In this document: one piece after another, positions 1 through 11,239 of the stretch | How positions within the stretch are numbered: the first letter of the stretch is position 1 | Layout of the letters: every line of letters begins with the position of its first letter | The notes under the pieces: model-generated | Seen by the model: the letters and a program-made list of their open reading frames with translations, nothing else | Database searches by the model: none | Told to the model about the DNA's origin: nothing | Assembly (NCBI GenBank): GCA_947561395.2 | Contig: OX387191.1 | Span: 35,605,439 to 35,669,438 of the forward strand | DNA: 64,000 nucleotides | Reading direction: 5' to 3' | Source of the DNA: Buxus sempervirens | Taxonomy: Eukaryota > Streptophyta > Magnoliopsida > Buxales > Buxaceae | Program-made: the position numbers and the translations under genes

Positions 1-42
1 GAAGGTGAGATAAGCCCAGGTGGGTGTTATCATGTTGACCCT

Positions 43-1788
43 TTGCACATCACAGTGCTTTGTAAGGGCAGTATGATCGCACGGGTTTTAATTGACAACG
101 GGTCGGCGTTAAACGTCTGCCCGTTAATCACTTTTGTCAAGCTTGGTCTGGATCAGTCAAAAATTAAGCAAAATGGGAGGATAGTGAGGGCTTTTGACAA
201 CTCTAAGACACACTCCCTAGGGGAGATTGAACTGCTGGTCACAATTGGACCGAATATCTTCAACATCACATTTGAGGTGATGGATATACCCGCAGCCTTC
301 AATCTGCTCCTAGGGAGGCCGTGGATACACTCGGCTAGGGCAATACCATCCACGCTCCACCAAAGGGTGAAATACATAAGTGGAAAAAGGGTGATAACTG
401 TCCTAGCTGAGAATTTGGTGCCTCCCATTGTGTCACCTGATGTACCCTTGATAAATGTGGACTTAACTGTCGACAAGATTGCGTTTTACTCATTTCAGTT
501 TGAGACTGTTAATTTCATACCTGGGGGGTGTGAGAAAAAAGAAAGAAAAGAGACTACTGCTGAAAACATGGTAAGGAAAGTGATGGAGAAATACCACTTT
601 CACCCGGAGAAGGGCCTGGGAATAAATTTGCAGGGAATGGTGGAGCCCATCAGGGCCAAGAAGCTGATCCTCAAAGTAGGGTTGGGATTTAAACCCAGAG
701 GTTGGAGGAGAATGAAGTACGAAGAAGGAGAGAAAAGAAGTAAAGGAAAACTCCCTCATCTAAGGGAGAATTTTCCAAGACTCTCTTGCATAATCCAACT
801 ATTTCCTCCCATGGACCAATCCAAGCCTCCTTACCGAAACATCAACCCATTCCAAAAGCCTTCTGTTTCGGCCTTGCAACCGTACAACCCATCTCCTATA
901 CTGGAAACAACAAATGGGCCTGGGCCACAGCCAGAGCAGCAGACAGACTTCTCTAAAGATGTTGGGGCTTTCTTCGCTATGACTGAAGGCGAAAAGACAG
1001 TTGGTGACAATGAGCTGCCATTCATCGACTGGGTAGCAGTGAAGATTCCAGATGAGTTTATATCTGGACTGGGCCCCGTAGCAGAAAAGGGCAGTACTCA
1101 CCCGGTGATGATGGCATCGGATTCTGGGCTTGAGGAGCAGGATTTCCCTATTTCCCCTGCTCCCAAAAATTTTGTATTGAACAATTGGGAGGAAACTCCT
1201 CTTACCTTTGAAGCAGCGTTTGTGTGGCCAACTGACGCAGCTTCCAAAAAAAAAACTCCAATAGTGGAATGCCATTTCCCTGAAGGTTCTAATGAGCCTT
1301 CATCTTCAGGGGAATTATGTTTAGAAGGTTCACAAAAAAACCAAAAAGATTTTTCCATTTTTTCTAGAAAATTTAATGTTTTCAAAAAGGTCCAAACCAC
1401 TTATGAACCATATAATCAAACCGAATTAGACCAGGTTGAATATGACTTCGACTTCGAGTTTGACTTTGATCTCATGGGGATCGAAGAAGAGACCGAGGTC
1501 GAAGAAAAAGACGTTCTAAAAGAAATTGAATATCAATTGGAACGTCATGAAAAGGGGGTCCAACTTAATATTGAGGAGACCATTTCAATTAATCTTAGGA
1601 CTGAAGATGACCCAAAAATAGTGAAAATCGGGGCATGTTTGTCTAATGCGCAGCGTGATGAAATGACACGGTTCTTGGCAGACTACAAAGATGTATTCAC
1701 TTGGTCGTATCGGGACATGCCGGGGTTGGACACTGACATGGTGGTGCACAAGTTACCAATTTTGCCAGGGGTTAAGCCAATCAAGTAG
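43..1788 (+). pseudogene. Element 1 pol: protease, G-patch-like segment and linker
   Basis: This is the N-terminal part of a broken Ty3/gypsy pol, open from before position 43 so the true start is not visible. The aspartic protease active site reads LIDNGSALNV at residues 16-25 of this frame, the D-N-G-S form common in Tat elements. A glycine-rich G-patch-like stretch (GLGINLQG, later GLGFKPRG) lies near residues 190-225. A long acidic linker follows, containing LPFIDWVAVKIP, and then a segment typical of the region just before RT (FTWSYRDMPGLD). The frame ends at a TAG (1786-1788) just before RT homology resumes in the same frame at 1789, so this is a nonsense mutation in one polyprotein. 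Confidence 0.85.
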
Positions 1789-2418
1789 AAGCTGAGAAGA
1801 TTGAAACCTGAATGGACCCTGAAAGTCAAGGACGAAGTGGTCAAACAATTCCAAGCAGGATTTCTGGCAGTCTCTACGTACCCCGAATGGCTTGCAAATA
1901 TAGTGCCGATACCAAAGAAGGACGAGAAAGTCAAAATGTGCGTGGAATACAGAGATCTGAACAAGGCAAACCCAAAGGATGATTTTCCACTTCCACACAT
2001 CGACATTTTGGTCGATAATACTGCAGTACATAGCCTATTTTCGTTCATGGATGGTTTCTCGGGATACAATCAGATCAAAATGGCTAAGGAAGATCAAGAG
2101 AAAACAGCATTCATCACACCTTGGGGGACCTTCCACTATACGGTCATGCCATTTGGGCTTAAAAACGCTGGGGCAACATACCAGCGGGCCATAACCGCAC
2201 TATTCCATGACATGATCCATAAGGAGATGGAGGTCTACGTGGACGATGTGATAGCCAAATCGTGCAAAGAGGAGGACCACTTGATCAATCTGAAGAAAGT
2301 GTTTGATCGACTCAGAAAGTACAGTCTACAGCTTAACCCGGCTAAAGCCAAGGCCCTAATCGAAATGCCATCACCCAGAACAGAGAAGGAGGTTAGGGGC
2401 TTTCTTGGAAGAATTTAA
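1789..2418 (+). pseudogene. Element 1 pol: reverse transcriptase (internally deleted)
   Basis: The reverse transcriptase would copy element RNA into DNA in the virus-like particle. Visible RT blocks are KMCVEYRDLNKANPKDDFPLP, FSFMDGFSGYNQIKM, TPWGTFHYTVMPFGLKNA and the catalytic YVDD (residues 146-149 counting from the ATG at 1801). After LNPAK the sequence jumps straight to AKALIEMPSP. The segment usual in this family, with the conserved LGF-type block, is absent, so an in-frame deletion of roughly 20-25 residues is inferred. The frame ends in TAA at 2416-2418 and homology continues (YISRF), so this is a second nonsense mutation. The domain is not expected to work. Confidence 0.88.
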
Positions 2419-2871
2419 TATATAAGCCGGTTCATAGCACAACTCATGGCTATTTGTGAACCAATTTTCAAACTTCTGAGGAAGGATAACCCAACGGTCT
2501 GGAATGAGGATTGCCAGCAGTCATTTGACACAATAAAGAAGTATTTGCTGAACCCACCTATGCTAGTGCCACCAACTCCAGGAAGACCGCTGATCCTGTA
2601 CTTGTCAGTGTTGGAAACATCGATGGGATGTGTCTTGGGGAAGCATGATGAGACGGGTAGAAAGGAAAGGGCAATTTACTATTTGAGTAAAAAATTCACA
2701 GAATATGAAGGCAAGTACTCACCGTTGGAAAAGACATGCTGTGCTCTAGTGTGGGCAACCCAGAGGCTAAGGCATTACTTCCTTAGTTACTCCACATTAT
2801 TGATATCCCGGATGGACCCTCTGAAGTATTTATTTGAGAAACCAGCATTAACTGGCAGAACGGCAAAGTAG
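2419..2871 (+). pseudogene. Element 1 pol: RT connection and first RNase H domain
   Basis: The frame is the same as the RT. It covers the connection region (CEPIFKLLRK) and the gypsy-type RNase H fold with LILYLSVLETSMGCVL and YYLSKKFTEYEGKYSPLEKTC, where the usual chromoviral aspartate is replaced. In Tat elements this first RNase H is normally degenerate and a second domain follows, as seen here. It ends in TAG (2869-2871), in a position where tryptophan is usual in the family. The reading then continues in frame (LLSEFDLTYITQKAIKGQAI) to the second RNase H. Confidence 0.82.
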
Positions 2872-3561
2872 CAGCTACTACTATCCGAGTTTGATCTCAC
2901 GTACATCACTCAGAAGGCGATTAAGGGTCAAGCCATAGCTGATCACCTGGCTGCACATCCTTTGCCAGAATACCAACCATTGAAGACCAATTTCCCTGAT
3001 GAGGCAATTCTGTTTATTGAAGAAGAAGAAAGTGAAAGTTCTTGGCAGATGTTCTTCGATGGGGCCGCCAACATGAATGGAAATGGAATTGGGTCAGTCT
3101 TGGTCAAACCAGATGGTTTACACATCCCGATTGCAGTGAAGCTGAGATTCCAGTGCACCAATAATATTGCAGAATATGAAGCATGTATAATTGGGTTGCA
3201 AGCCGCCATAGATCATGAAGTGGAGGAACTTGATGTATACAGAGATTCGAGTCTTATCATCTTCCAAACAACTGGTGAATGGAAAACCAAGGATCACAAA
3301 TTGATCCCCTATCACCAGTATTTGGAAGAAATAAGCACAAATTTTACTCGAATTTCCTTTAACTATATGCCAAGGGCCAAAAATCAGTTCGCGGATGCTC
3401 TAGGAACATTGGCTTCAATGGTCAGCATGCCAGAAGGGGTAGACATCAAACCACTGGAAATTGAGGTCAGGGATGAACCGGCTTATTGTCTCGTTCTAGA
3501 AGGAGCACCCGAAGAAGAAGCACCATGGTTTCAAGACATAAAAAAAAATTTTGAACAATAG
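2872..3561 (+). pseudogene. Element 1 pol: second (archaeal-type) RNase H domain
   Basis: This is the additional RNase H that marks the Tat/Ogre/Retand lineage. It follows the tether ADHLAAHPLP. Candidate catalytic residues are present: D in WQMFFDGAAN, E in NIAEYEACIIG, D in VYRDSSLIIFQ and D in NQFADALGTLAS. The frame ends in TAG at 3559-3561, right after a run of nine A residues near 3539-3548. The integrase continues in a different frame (+1), so the homopolymer is the likely site of a slippage frameshift. In a working element it would remove RNA from RNA-DNA hybrids during reverse transcription. Confidence 0.87.
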
Positions 3562-4774
3562 AAGTTTGCCAGAAAATGCCACGTCTACTGAGAAAAGGAC
3601 AATACAGAGATTAGCTGGTCAGTTCCTGCTAAGTGGTGGACACTTGTACAAGAGATCGCATAATGACATTCTGCTCAGATGTGTTGCTAAGGCTGAATCG
3701 GAAAGGCTGATTGAGACGATACATGGAGGAGTTTGTGGACCCCATATGAACGGGCACATGCTTGCAAAGAAGATCCTGCGGTTGGGATACTACTGGTCGA
3801 CCATGGAGCATGATTGCTATATACACGTCAGGAGGTGTCACCAATGTCAGATATATGCAAATAACAAGCATACACCCCCAAGTGAGTTGCACAACATGAC
3901 ATCCCCATGGCCCTTTTCCATGTGGGGCATAGACGTCATTGGCATGATTTCACCTAAGGCATCGAACGGACACAAATTCATCCTGGTGGCAATTGATTAT
4001 TTCACTAAGTGGGTAGAAGCAGCCTCATATGCAAACATCACAAGCAACCATGTTATTAAATTTTTTAAGCACAATATTATTTGTCGCTATGGACTGCCAA
4101 GTGCCATAGTATCAGACAACGCTTCAAATATTAAGAACAAGGACATGAAAAAGATGTGTGAGCAGTTTCAGATCACCCACCACAAGTCAGCTCCATACAG
4201 GCCAAAGATGAATGGGGCAGTGGAAGCGGCAAATAAGAATATAAAGAAAATCATTCAGAAAATGGTAATGAGTTACAAAGATTGGCATGAAATGCTGCCA
4301 CTTGCTCTACATGCCTACAGAACCTCAATCCGGACTTCAACTGGGGCAACCCCGTATTCACTAGTCTATGGAATGGAAGCAGTCTTGCCAGTGGAAGTAG
4401 AAATCCCATCACTTAGAGTTCTCATGGAGGCTGAATTAGAAGAAGCTGAATGGATACAGTCAAGAAGTGATCAACTCAACCTAATAGAAGAAAAACGATT
4501 GAAAGCGCTTTGTCATGGCCAATTGTACCAGAGGAGAATGGCCCGGGCCTACAATAAGAAAGTTAAGCCCAGAACTTTCCAGGAAGGGAATTTGGTTCTA
4601 AAGAAAATTCTACCATTTTTGGAAGATCCTCGTGGTAAGTTCAAGCCCAATTGGGAAGGGCCTTATGTTGTCAAGAAGGTCCTGTCAGGGGGTGCACACA
4701 TCTTGACAGAAATGGACGGGACCGATTTTCCTGAGCCAATTAACTCTGATGTAGTAAAAAGGTATTTTCCTTGA
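3551..4774 (+). pseudogene. Element 1 pol: integrase
   Basis: The integrase part is one uninterrupted frame of 407 codons ending in TGA at 4772-4774. The zinc-binding HHCC motif is H58, H65, C96 and C99. The catalytic triad is D128 (MWGIDVIG), D189 (IVSDNAS) and E225 (NGAVEAANK), giving exactly 60 and 35 intervening residues, the D,D35E spacing of retroviral-type integrases. The C-terminal part has the GPYVVKKV strand motif usual for Ty3/gypsy integrases. The domain itself is intact, but it is out of frame with RT, so it is labelled a pseudogene. The ATG at 3551 is not a true start because integrase is normally released from the polyprotein. Confidence 0.9.
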
Positions 4775-5739
4775 TTGAACATTACTAGGAAATGATCCGA
4801 GGCCATCCTTCTTTATTTTCTTCAAAATTTTAATCCCTAGTCTAGCCAAGTTGAACCGGTTCGTTTCTTTGATAAACCTAAACCGGACTTGCAGTCTTAT
4901 ATTGGGGCAAAACAAATTGGGGCAAGGCCAATTGGGGCAAAATAGAGAAAAAGAAAAAAAAAAGCAAAGAAAAGTGGCAAATGAAAGCCAAGTGCAAAAA
5001 GAGATGCAAATAATGCAATTTTGGGAAATGGGGCAAAATTCATCATGACTGTAAGTCCGGTTGACCTATTTCCATATTTGAAAATTTTTGAGCCTTTAAT
5101 ACCTTTTCTTTCATAAACTGAGCCTAGCCTTTGTTTCGTCCTATTTTTAAGCCCTCGGTGATCTTGGTTTGTTCATTCAAGTTTCAAAGTGAAATTGGTG
5201 ATGACGGAATGCAGAAGCTGGCCCTAGTGAAAACCGTAACTGGCGCTAAGGGCAATATTGGCAAGAAAGAAAAAAAAATCAAAGGTTGAGTTGATCATGG
5301 GATCCAAGCTTGAAGAAAAATCAGCACAAGTACTGAGACTGAGCAGATTGGGTAACATGGTTAATTCTGGAAGAAAATGCATTTGGGGATGACTCTAAAG
5401 GTCCTAAGATGGACGGTTTTGATCCCTTATTATTACTTGGACTACCCTCTTCATTATTTAACCTAGTTTTAATTCATTTAATCATGGGTGATTAAGTGCA
5501 TGGACCAAATTTCAAAAAAAAAATAATAATAATAATAAAAATAAAAATAAAATAAAAACTATACTTTGGCTAGTGATGATAAATCAAATACTTTTCATAA
5601 AACCTTTGTTTTTACAAGCATCTAAGCATTCTGAGGCCAATAATATAAAAAATTTATTTTTGAATTAAATCCTTTGTTTTTCCACTATTGGAGTTCAATT
5701 TCGTACAAAGGTATGAAAAAAAATGTGCAGGAAATAAGG
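4775..5739. other. Pol-to-antisense-gene spacer of element 1
   Basis: There is no coding evidence. The stretch contains a 10-bp-like direct repeat (ATTGGGGCAA, three copies at about 4901-4943), purine-rich sequence and an (AAT)n/A-rich patch at 5515-5552. Its beginning and end are homologous to about 19380-19530 and 20610-20760 of element 2, which shows that the two elements share this backbone. Confidence 0.7.
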
Positions 5740-7463
5740 CTAGTCTCTATCTCCTAGCTGCTTCTCAAGTTCCAGAATCCGAGCTGCCTGAGCTGCAATA
5801 ACTCCAGAAGCCCCCTCTGCATCGGGATCACTCAAGAAGGATATAACCTCATCTGAAAGGGTCTGACTGATCCTCATGTTCCTAAGGCTAGCTAAAGCAT
5901 CCTGGTGCTTCTGCCTCAATGCTCGGACTTCAAGACAGCGAGCCTGCCTCTGCTCATCAAGTTGCTTTTCCATAGCAAGACGGTGGGATACCTGCTCTGC
6001 AAGTTGCCTCTCTATGTCAAGGCCTCGTATCCTAAGCTCCTGGACCTCTCGTACCCAAATCTGCTGAAGGCACTTGTGAGAAGCTCTCTCGGACTCCAGA
6101 ATATCTTCATAAGTAGGAGCCAAGACTGCAGGAGGATCTTCGGGTACTTGGGCCTGACTCTATATCTGCTCCCTAATCCAGAAGAGATAGTCCTTCACAT
6201 GGGACTCTGAGAAGACCGGGCTCCGCATAAAACGAACATAGGACCACTCCCTCATCAACCAAGCATTCAGCTTCATGGTGGCTGGTGAAAGTGGCCCAAG
6301 GTGGTCCTCATATCCACTTGGGATTATAATCCCCTAGGTTGCTCTGAACTGACGAAGAACCCGCAAAGGGAGGTAAAGCACCGCGTGTCTCAAGCCAGCC
6401 AGAACCAAGAAGTTGCGGTCGAGGAAACTGATCACAGTCTCTGCATTTGGCTGATAAGTACCAGGCCACCTCACTTGATCATCTTGGAGTGTAGCCAAGA
6501 AAGTAAACCAGCCCTGTTTACCCCCTGGAATGTCAGGACACCCCCGGTTGCTCATCAAAATGGGAACTTTCAAGCTTGGGAAGAAGTGCCGATTGATCTC
6601 CTCAATCTGACTTAGGTGGTCAAGTAGCCAAAGCTGCAAAGGAGGAGAGATATTTCAGTGTATTGCAAAAGAAAAAAAAAGCAAAAAGCAAAAAAGAAGA
6701 AAAAGGAAAAAATAGCAACAAAAAAAGAAGAAAATGCAACAAAAAAAAAATTTACCTGCAGGATAGGGGCACATGACAGGAAACGCTTTGCCTTCCTGTA
6801 GTAACAGTCAATCAAAGCCTGATACATCTCCGCCAAAATCATAGGAGCCAATCTCTCCCGCTCCCTAACCTGGCATACAACTGAGATTAGGGCCAAGTCT
6901 ACCTCATCGTCATCCCTTGGGAAAAGCAGTTAGTTAACCACTATCAGGGTCAAGGCATTGAACCTGGCTTCCTTGTTCTCCCCCCTCAAGAGCTTCTCAG
7001 TCAAAAAAGACTTGGACAAAGTCAAAAGGGTATCAGAATCCCCTAAATCCTTCTTCCCTATACCCAAGAAAGTAGAAGCCTCCTTCTTGTAGCTGGGCCT
7101 AAGGGGTGGGTTCACTACCTTCTCATCAAATTTCAAGCCCAGGATGGTTTCCACCTCTTCAATGGTCGGGGTCATCTCATGGTTTCCAAAACGGAAAAGG
7201 TTGAGGTCGGGTACCCAATGGCCAATCATGGCTTAAATAATCTCCCACTTGAAAGGAATCTTTGGGATAAGCAGAATGTGGCCTAGATGGTTGGAATCCC
7301 ATCTCCTCTCTTCATCAAGGGTCATAGAATTAACCCATCTAGTGAAAAAGGAGTCCACAGGATTATACCTAGTAAGGTTAGGGGGTTTTGATCTAAAATG
7401 TTGTTTTGCAAGGGAGGCTGCGTGGACAGACAATGGCAAGGCAGAGGATGATCCGGAATCCAT
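5740..7463 (-). pseudogene. Element 1 antisense gene A: DUF7745-like protein with coiled-coil tail
   Basis: This is a spliced gene on the strand opposite to pol. Exon 1 runs 7463-6756 (ATG at 7463, 236 codons, phase 0). The donor GT is at 6755, the acceptor CAG just before 6633, and exon 2 is 6633-5740. Exon 1 contains RWVNSM, HLGHIL, FKWEII, IGHWVP, LFRFG and EMTPTIEEVETILGL, a pattern I recognise from plant DUF7745 / plant-mobile-domain-like proteins. Exon 2 ends in a predicted coiled coil (LESERASHK to LEKQLGDRD). In-frame stops occur at about 7235, 6932, 6336 and 6162. The element 2 copy (20808-22522) is clearly homologous and has an intact exon 1. The role is unknown; related proteins are mostly found in or near transposons. 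Confidence 0.8.
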
Positions 7464-7592
7464 TGGAGATGATGGGAGCAAGCTATAAATCAATGGGAGG
7501 AAGAAAAAGGCGAAAAAGGGGTTTTCTAAACTCAAAAACTCATAAAAAAATACTCAAATCCCGAGGCTAGTTGCATTTATAGCATTTTTTAA

Positions 7593-7736
7593 TGTATCCG
7601 ACAACTCAGATCGCATACAAAGGAGTCTCTTCGTATTCGATGAAGTATGCCGGATACAAGGAGATGTTAATGTATCCGACATATCATATCAGATATAAAG
7701 AAAAATCAGTGTATCCGGTCTGATATGCTGGATACA
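7593..7736. repeat. TATCCG hairpin array upstream of antisense gene A (element 1)
   Basis: There are four imperfect palindromes of 26-27 bp at 7593-7619, 7632-7657, 7671-7697 and 7710-7736. Stems are TGTATCCGA / GCATACA-like, GTATTCG / CGGATAC, TGTATCCGA / AGATATA and TGTATCC / GGATACA. Relative to gene A they lie 130-275 bp upstream of the ATG at 7463, where a promoter or 5' leader would be. The same stem recurs at 15157-15219 and in LTR 15695-18181. Confidence 0.85.
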
Positions 7737-9226
7737 AAGAAAAAATGCAAAAAAAAAAAGAGAAAAGGGAGGAAAATCCGAAATTTTTACCTGTTTCACC
7801 TGTGTACAAGTTATAATTGCATGAAATTAAAGAGAAAAGAAGGCAAGACGATAAAGAATGAATAAAAATTTTTTTTTATATATATAAACAAGTCTTTTTG
7901 TACAATGACAAGGAAAAAAGGAAAATCCTAATCTACTACTCCTGTGCAGGATCTCCTCGGCGTCCTCTGCCCCGTCCTCCTCTGCGACCTCTGCCTCGAG
8001 GTGATCGGTACCTAGAGTATGCCAGAATACGCTCGGCAGCATGGCGAGGAAGCTGACCCACAACCGATTGGATCTGATACTCCAAGCAATAATCCTCAAG
8101 GTCAGGAGGCGGATCAGGAGTAGAATCTGGGGAAGAGGCCCCGGGCTCAACAGGAATGGGCTCAACTGGACCCCCAGCCGTAGCGGTCTCCGCTCCCACA
8201 GCTCTAGAAGGCCCCGCAGCAGCAGAAGAAGGGCCAGGAACAGAAGTATCTTGGCCAATGGGAATAAAGTCAGAAATGGAAGCATCAAAATAAACCAAGG
8301 AGAAGAAACTAAAGAAAACTTACCAGGGACCTCAGGAGCAGAATTAGGAGCCGCTACAGGAGATGAGGTGCGGGCAGGGTCCGCAGGAGCCACAGCGGCG
8401 CCAAGAATAGGAGATGCGACTGGATCAGGATCAGTAGTAGGAGGGTCCTCTGGCTCAGGAACCGCCACTGGAGAGGAGGGGCCCACGGGCTCCACAGGAG
8501 CAGCTACCACTGGGTCAGCAGCCGGGGCAGCATTAGGATTAGCAACCCGAGATGGAGATGGATTAGGTACAGAGAAATCAGGCCTGAAAGCAGTATCCTG
8601 ATCTGGGATTGGGCCCTGCAAAAGTCAAACAGGCATATCAGAATAGCAGAAACAGGGAAATGAAAGTGATGAAATTATGGAGCAACCAGAGCCTCCAGCT
8701 CTCTAATCCTAGCATCCCGCTGGGCCACGACCGCGTCATGCTCTGCAATCATATCATCCACTATGGCCCGCTGACTCAGGAACCGATCCCGTAGAACATT
8801 CAACTCATGTACCTGCCAATAAGAACCGAATCAGAGTCACAAGTACAGAATTGAAGGAAATGGGATGAAAAATGAAAATCATGAAACTCACAGTGTCATC
8901 ATGAACCCGGATGTAGATCCCGCCAATCTCGGTCACCCCGGCACGAGTGGGTCGATCCATCAAGCACCCAATGGATACTCTCTGGATCCATTCGTTGTAA
9001 TCCCCAGATACTGTGAGCCCCTCCGCATCCTGAAAATGATCAAACTGATCAACATCAAAACCCGGCAGGAGCGTGTCAGGACCCACAGGAGGAGGGGGAA
9101 CGGGGATACGAAGTGTGCCTGTGTGCTGATAGTACAGGAGCTCTCCCAAATACATCACCCTACCAAGCCTCCCAAGGAAACACTGGTAGGGCTAACGTCA
9201 GAGATCTCTATCAAAGGCATCCTGTA

Positions 9227-9231
9227 CTACC
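9227..9231. repeat. Target site duplication CTACC, left of solo LTR
   Basis: CTACC at 9227-9231 is repeated at 12287-12291, directly abutting the TG and CA ends of the solo LTR. Removing the LTR and one copy rejoins exon 4 of antisense gene B in frame with its element 2 homologue. Confidence 0.9.
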
Positions 9232-9931
9232 TGTAAGCACCTCATTTTTGCGCTCCCAAAGAGCCAGAAATGCAAAGCCTGGCTAAAAAAGTCAAATCCT
9301 GAGGGGTGAAAAGTTGACCTTTTGATCAGATAAAATTTGGCCACCTGGATTTACCTCAATGGATAAAGAATCTCGACACGAATCCAACGCAACTGGGTTT
9401 GCAGGAATCGGAGTTCGGATGAAGGTCCTGCGGGCGGTCAAACTTAAGGAAGAGCCAAGAGTTGACTTTTCCTCGAATTCCATGCCAAGTACCTTTCTTT
9501 ATACCATTGGATAAAGAATCTCGACACGATTCCAACGCAACTGGGTTTGCAGGAATCGGAGTTCGGATGAAGGTTCTAAGGGCAGTCAAACTTAAGGGAA
9601 GGCCAAAAGTTGACTTTTCCTCGAACCCCGTGCCAAGAGTTTAGCCCCATGTCATTAAATAGAGGGCTCTGATACGAGTCTAACGCAATTGAGTTTGCTC
9701 AAATCGGAGGTCGGATAAAGGAGATATGATCTGTCGAAGTTTCCGAGTAGCAAAAACCGGGAACTGCACACGTGGCACAGGAACTGCACACGTGGCAGCC
9801 AACGCAGCAAAATATCTCAGGGACTAAATCCTAAATATCAAAAATTCGTACGGGCCAATCCGTAGATATCCAAAGGTGTCAAATCGGTCGAATCGGTCAA
9901 GTCAGAAGGCAAATCCGTAATTTTTCGATTT

Positions 9932-10178
9932 GTATCCGGCACCTAATACCGGATACGCTAGCTCCCCTTCATGACCGGACTTAAAGACCGGATACAAGGA
10001 GATTTTCGCGCGAGATTCGCGCCGATCGCCCGACAAATTCGCGGCGGCATTTAATTTTCAAATGATTATGTTTTGTATCCGGACTTGAAGACCGGATAAA
10101 AAGGAAGGCCAGTGTATCCGGACTTGAAGGCCGAATAAGAAGGGGTCTTAGTGTATCCGGCCTGAATTGCCTGATACA
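9932..10178. repeat. TATCCGG hairpin array in U3 of solo LTR
   Basis: Palindromes occur at 9932-9956 (GTATCCGG / CCGGATAC), about 9973-9995 (left arm degraded), 10076-10098 (TATCCGG / CCGGATA), 10115-10136 and 10152-10178 (TGTATC / GATACA). The last ends only 11 bp before the TATA box at 10189. Confidence 0.85.
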
Positions 10179-10188
10179 TTAAGTTGTC

Positions 10189-10196
10189 TATAAAAG
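10189..10196 (+). promoter_or_regulatory. TATA box of solo LTR
   Basis: TATAAAAG in CTATAAAAGGG, 957 bp into the LTR and just after the hairpin array, followed by a C/T-rich leader. Confidence 0.7.
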
Positions 10197-11092
10197 GGAA
10201 ACAGCAGCCTGATTTCCGGGGTTGGCCTCATTTCTTCTGTTTTCCACCCCTCCTCCCTCAGACCCCCTGCTCCGAAACCTCTCCCTTTTGGCCACCTTTG
10301 ACTCTCCAAGGCCCTCCAAGCCTTACTCAAAGGCTCTCCTACCCCCTCCTCTCTTCTTCTTCTCCATCTTCACCCCACCAAGAAGGAGGGTACCTGCTGT
10401 TTTGGTGTTCAAGAGGAGGAGCCCCATCTGCTGCCACCACTCGGAGGAGGCTCAACCCATCCCCCATAAGGGTTTAGACCCCAAGGTAAACCCTTCCCCT
10501 GTATCATGTTCAACATATATTAAAAGGAGCATTTTCTGAGCATGATTTGATACTTTCTGTTTTAGCATGTTTTCCATAGCCTTAGGAGTGATATTTTGTC
10601 CGTGTTATCTCATTTGCATGGGGGAGCATGTTCCCCCATTCGATTATTCATCCAATGTACCCCATTTTAAACCCCCCTCATTCCCTTCCCTAAATAGTTT
10701 GTTTGAATGATTTTGCATGTGTGCTGTGCATGAAGTGAGTAGTTTAATATATAAGCCTAAGCTAGATTATGTAGGTTATGCTTTTTTATGCATATTTCTT
10801 GAAAAGCATGCCCCCCATGCCCCTTCCACTTACTATTGTGCATATAGGCATGTCCCCCAACCCCTTTAGTACCTGTTAGCATGCCCCAAATCCTTTGCCA
10901 GGGATTGCTGCCCAGCTAGTTAGCCTCCATCAAAGCCCCCATCTTTTCCCTCCAAATTCTCAAAAAGAAGAGCCAAGTGGCCCTCCCCTGGACCAACGTG
11001 GGCTCACACAGGAGCCCACATGATCACTGAAACATCCCAAGAGGCATAAGAGGCCAACCCTAGTGCCAAAAATCCGAAAAAAGACTCTCTTG

Positions 11093-11239
11093 AGGTGATC
11101 CGGCAACTCAGGCCGGATCACCTGTGGACTAGGTGTATCCGGCCACTGGGGCCGGATCACCTATAGTCCCAGTGTATCCAGTCACTCAGGCCGGATCACC
11201 TATAGTCCCAGTGTATCCGGCCTGAGTTGCCGGATACAC
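11093..11239. repeat. Second hairpin array in solo LTR (R/U5)
   Basis: Four palindromes with long stems are present: 11093-11123 has perfect 12-bp arms AGGTGATCCGGC / GCCGGATCACCT, 11131-11162 and 11172-11200 are near-perfect, and 11211-11239 has perfect 11-bp arms GTGTATCCGGC / GCCGGATACAC. The CCTATAGTCCCA spacer between units is also repeated. A second array at a comparable place is seen in the LTR ending at 40186. Confidence 0.88.

Noticed and set aside
8041..8601. 186-codon plus-strand frame rich in G, S, A and R
   Set aside because: It is the mirror of the low-complexity exon of antisense gene B, which has homology to element 2, splice sites and a coherent position.
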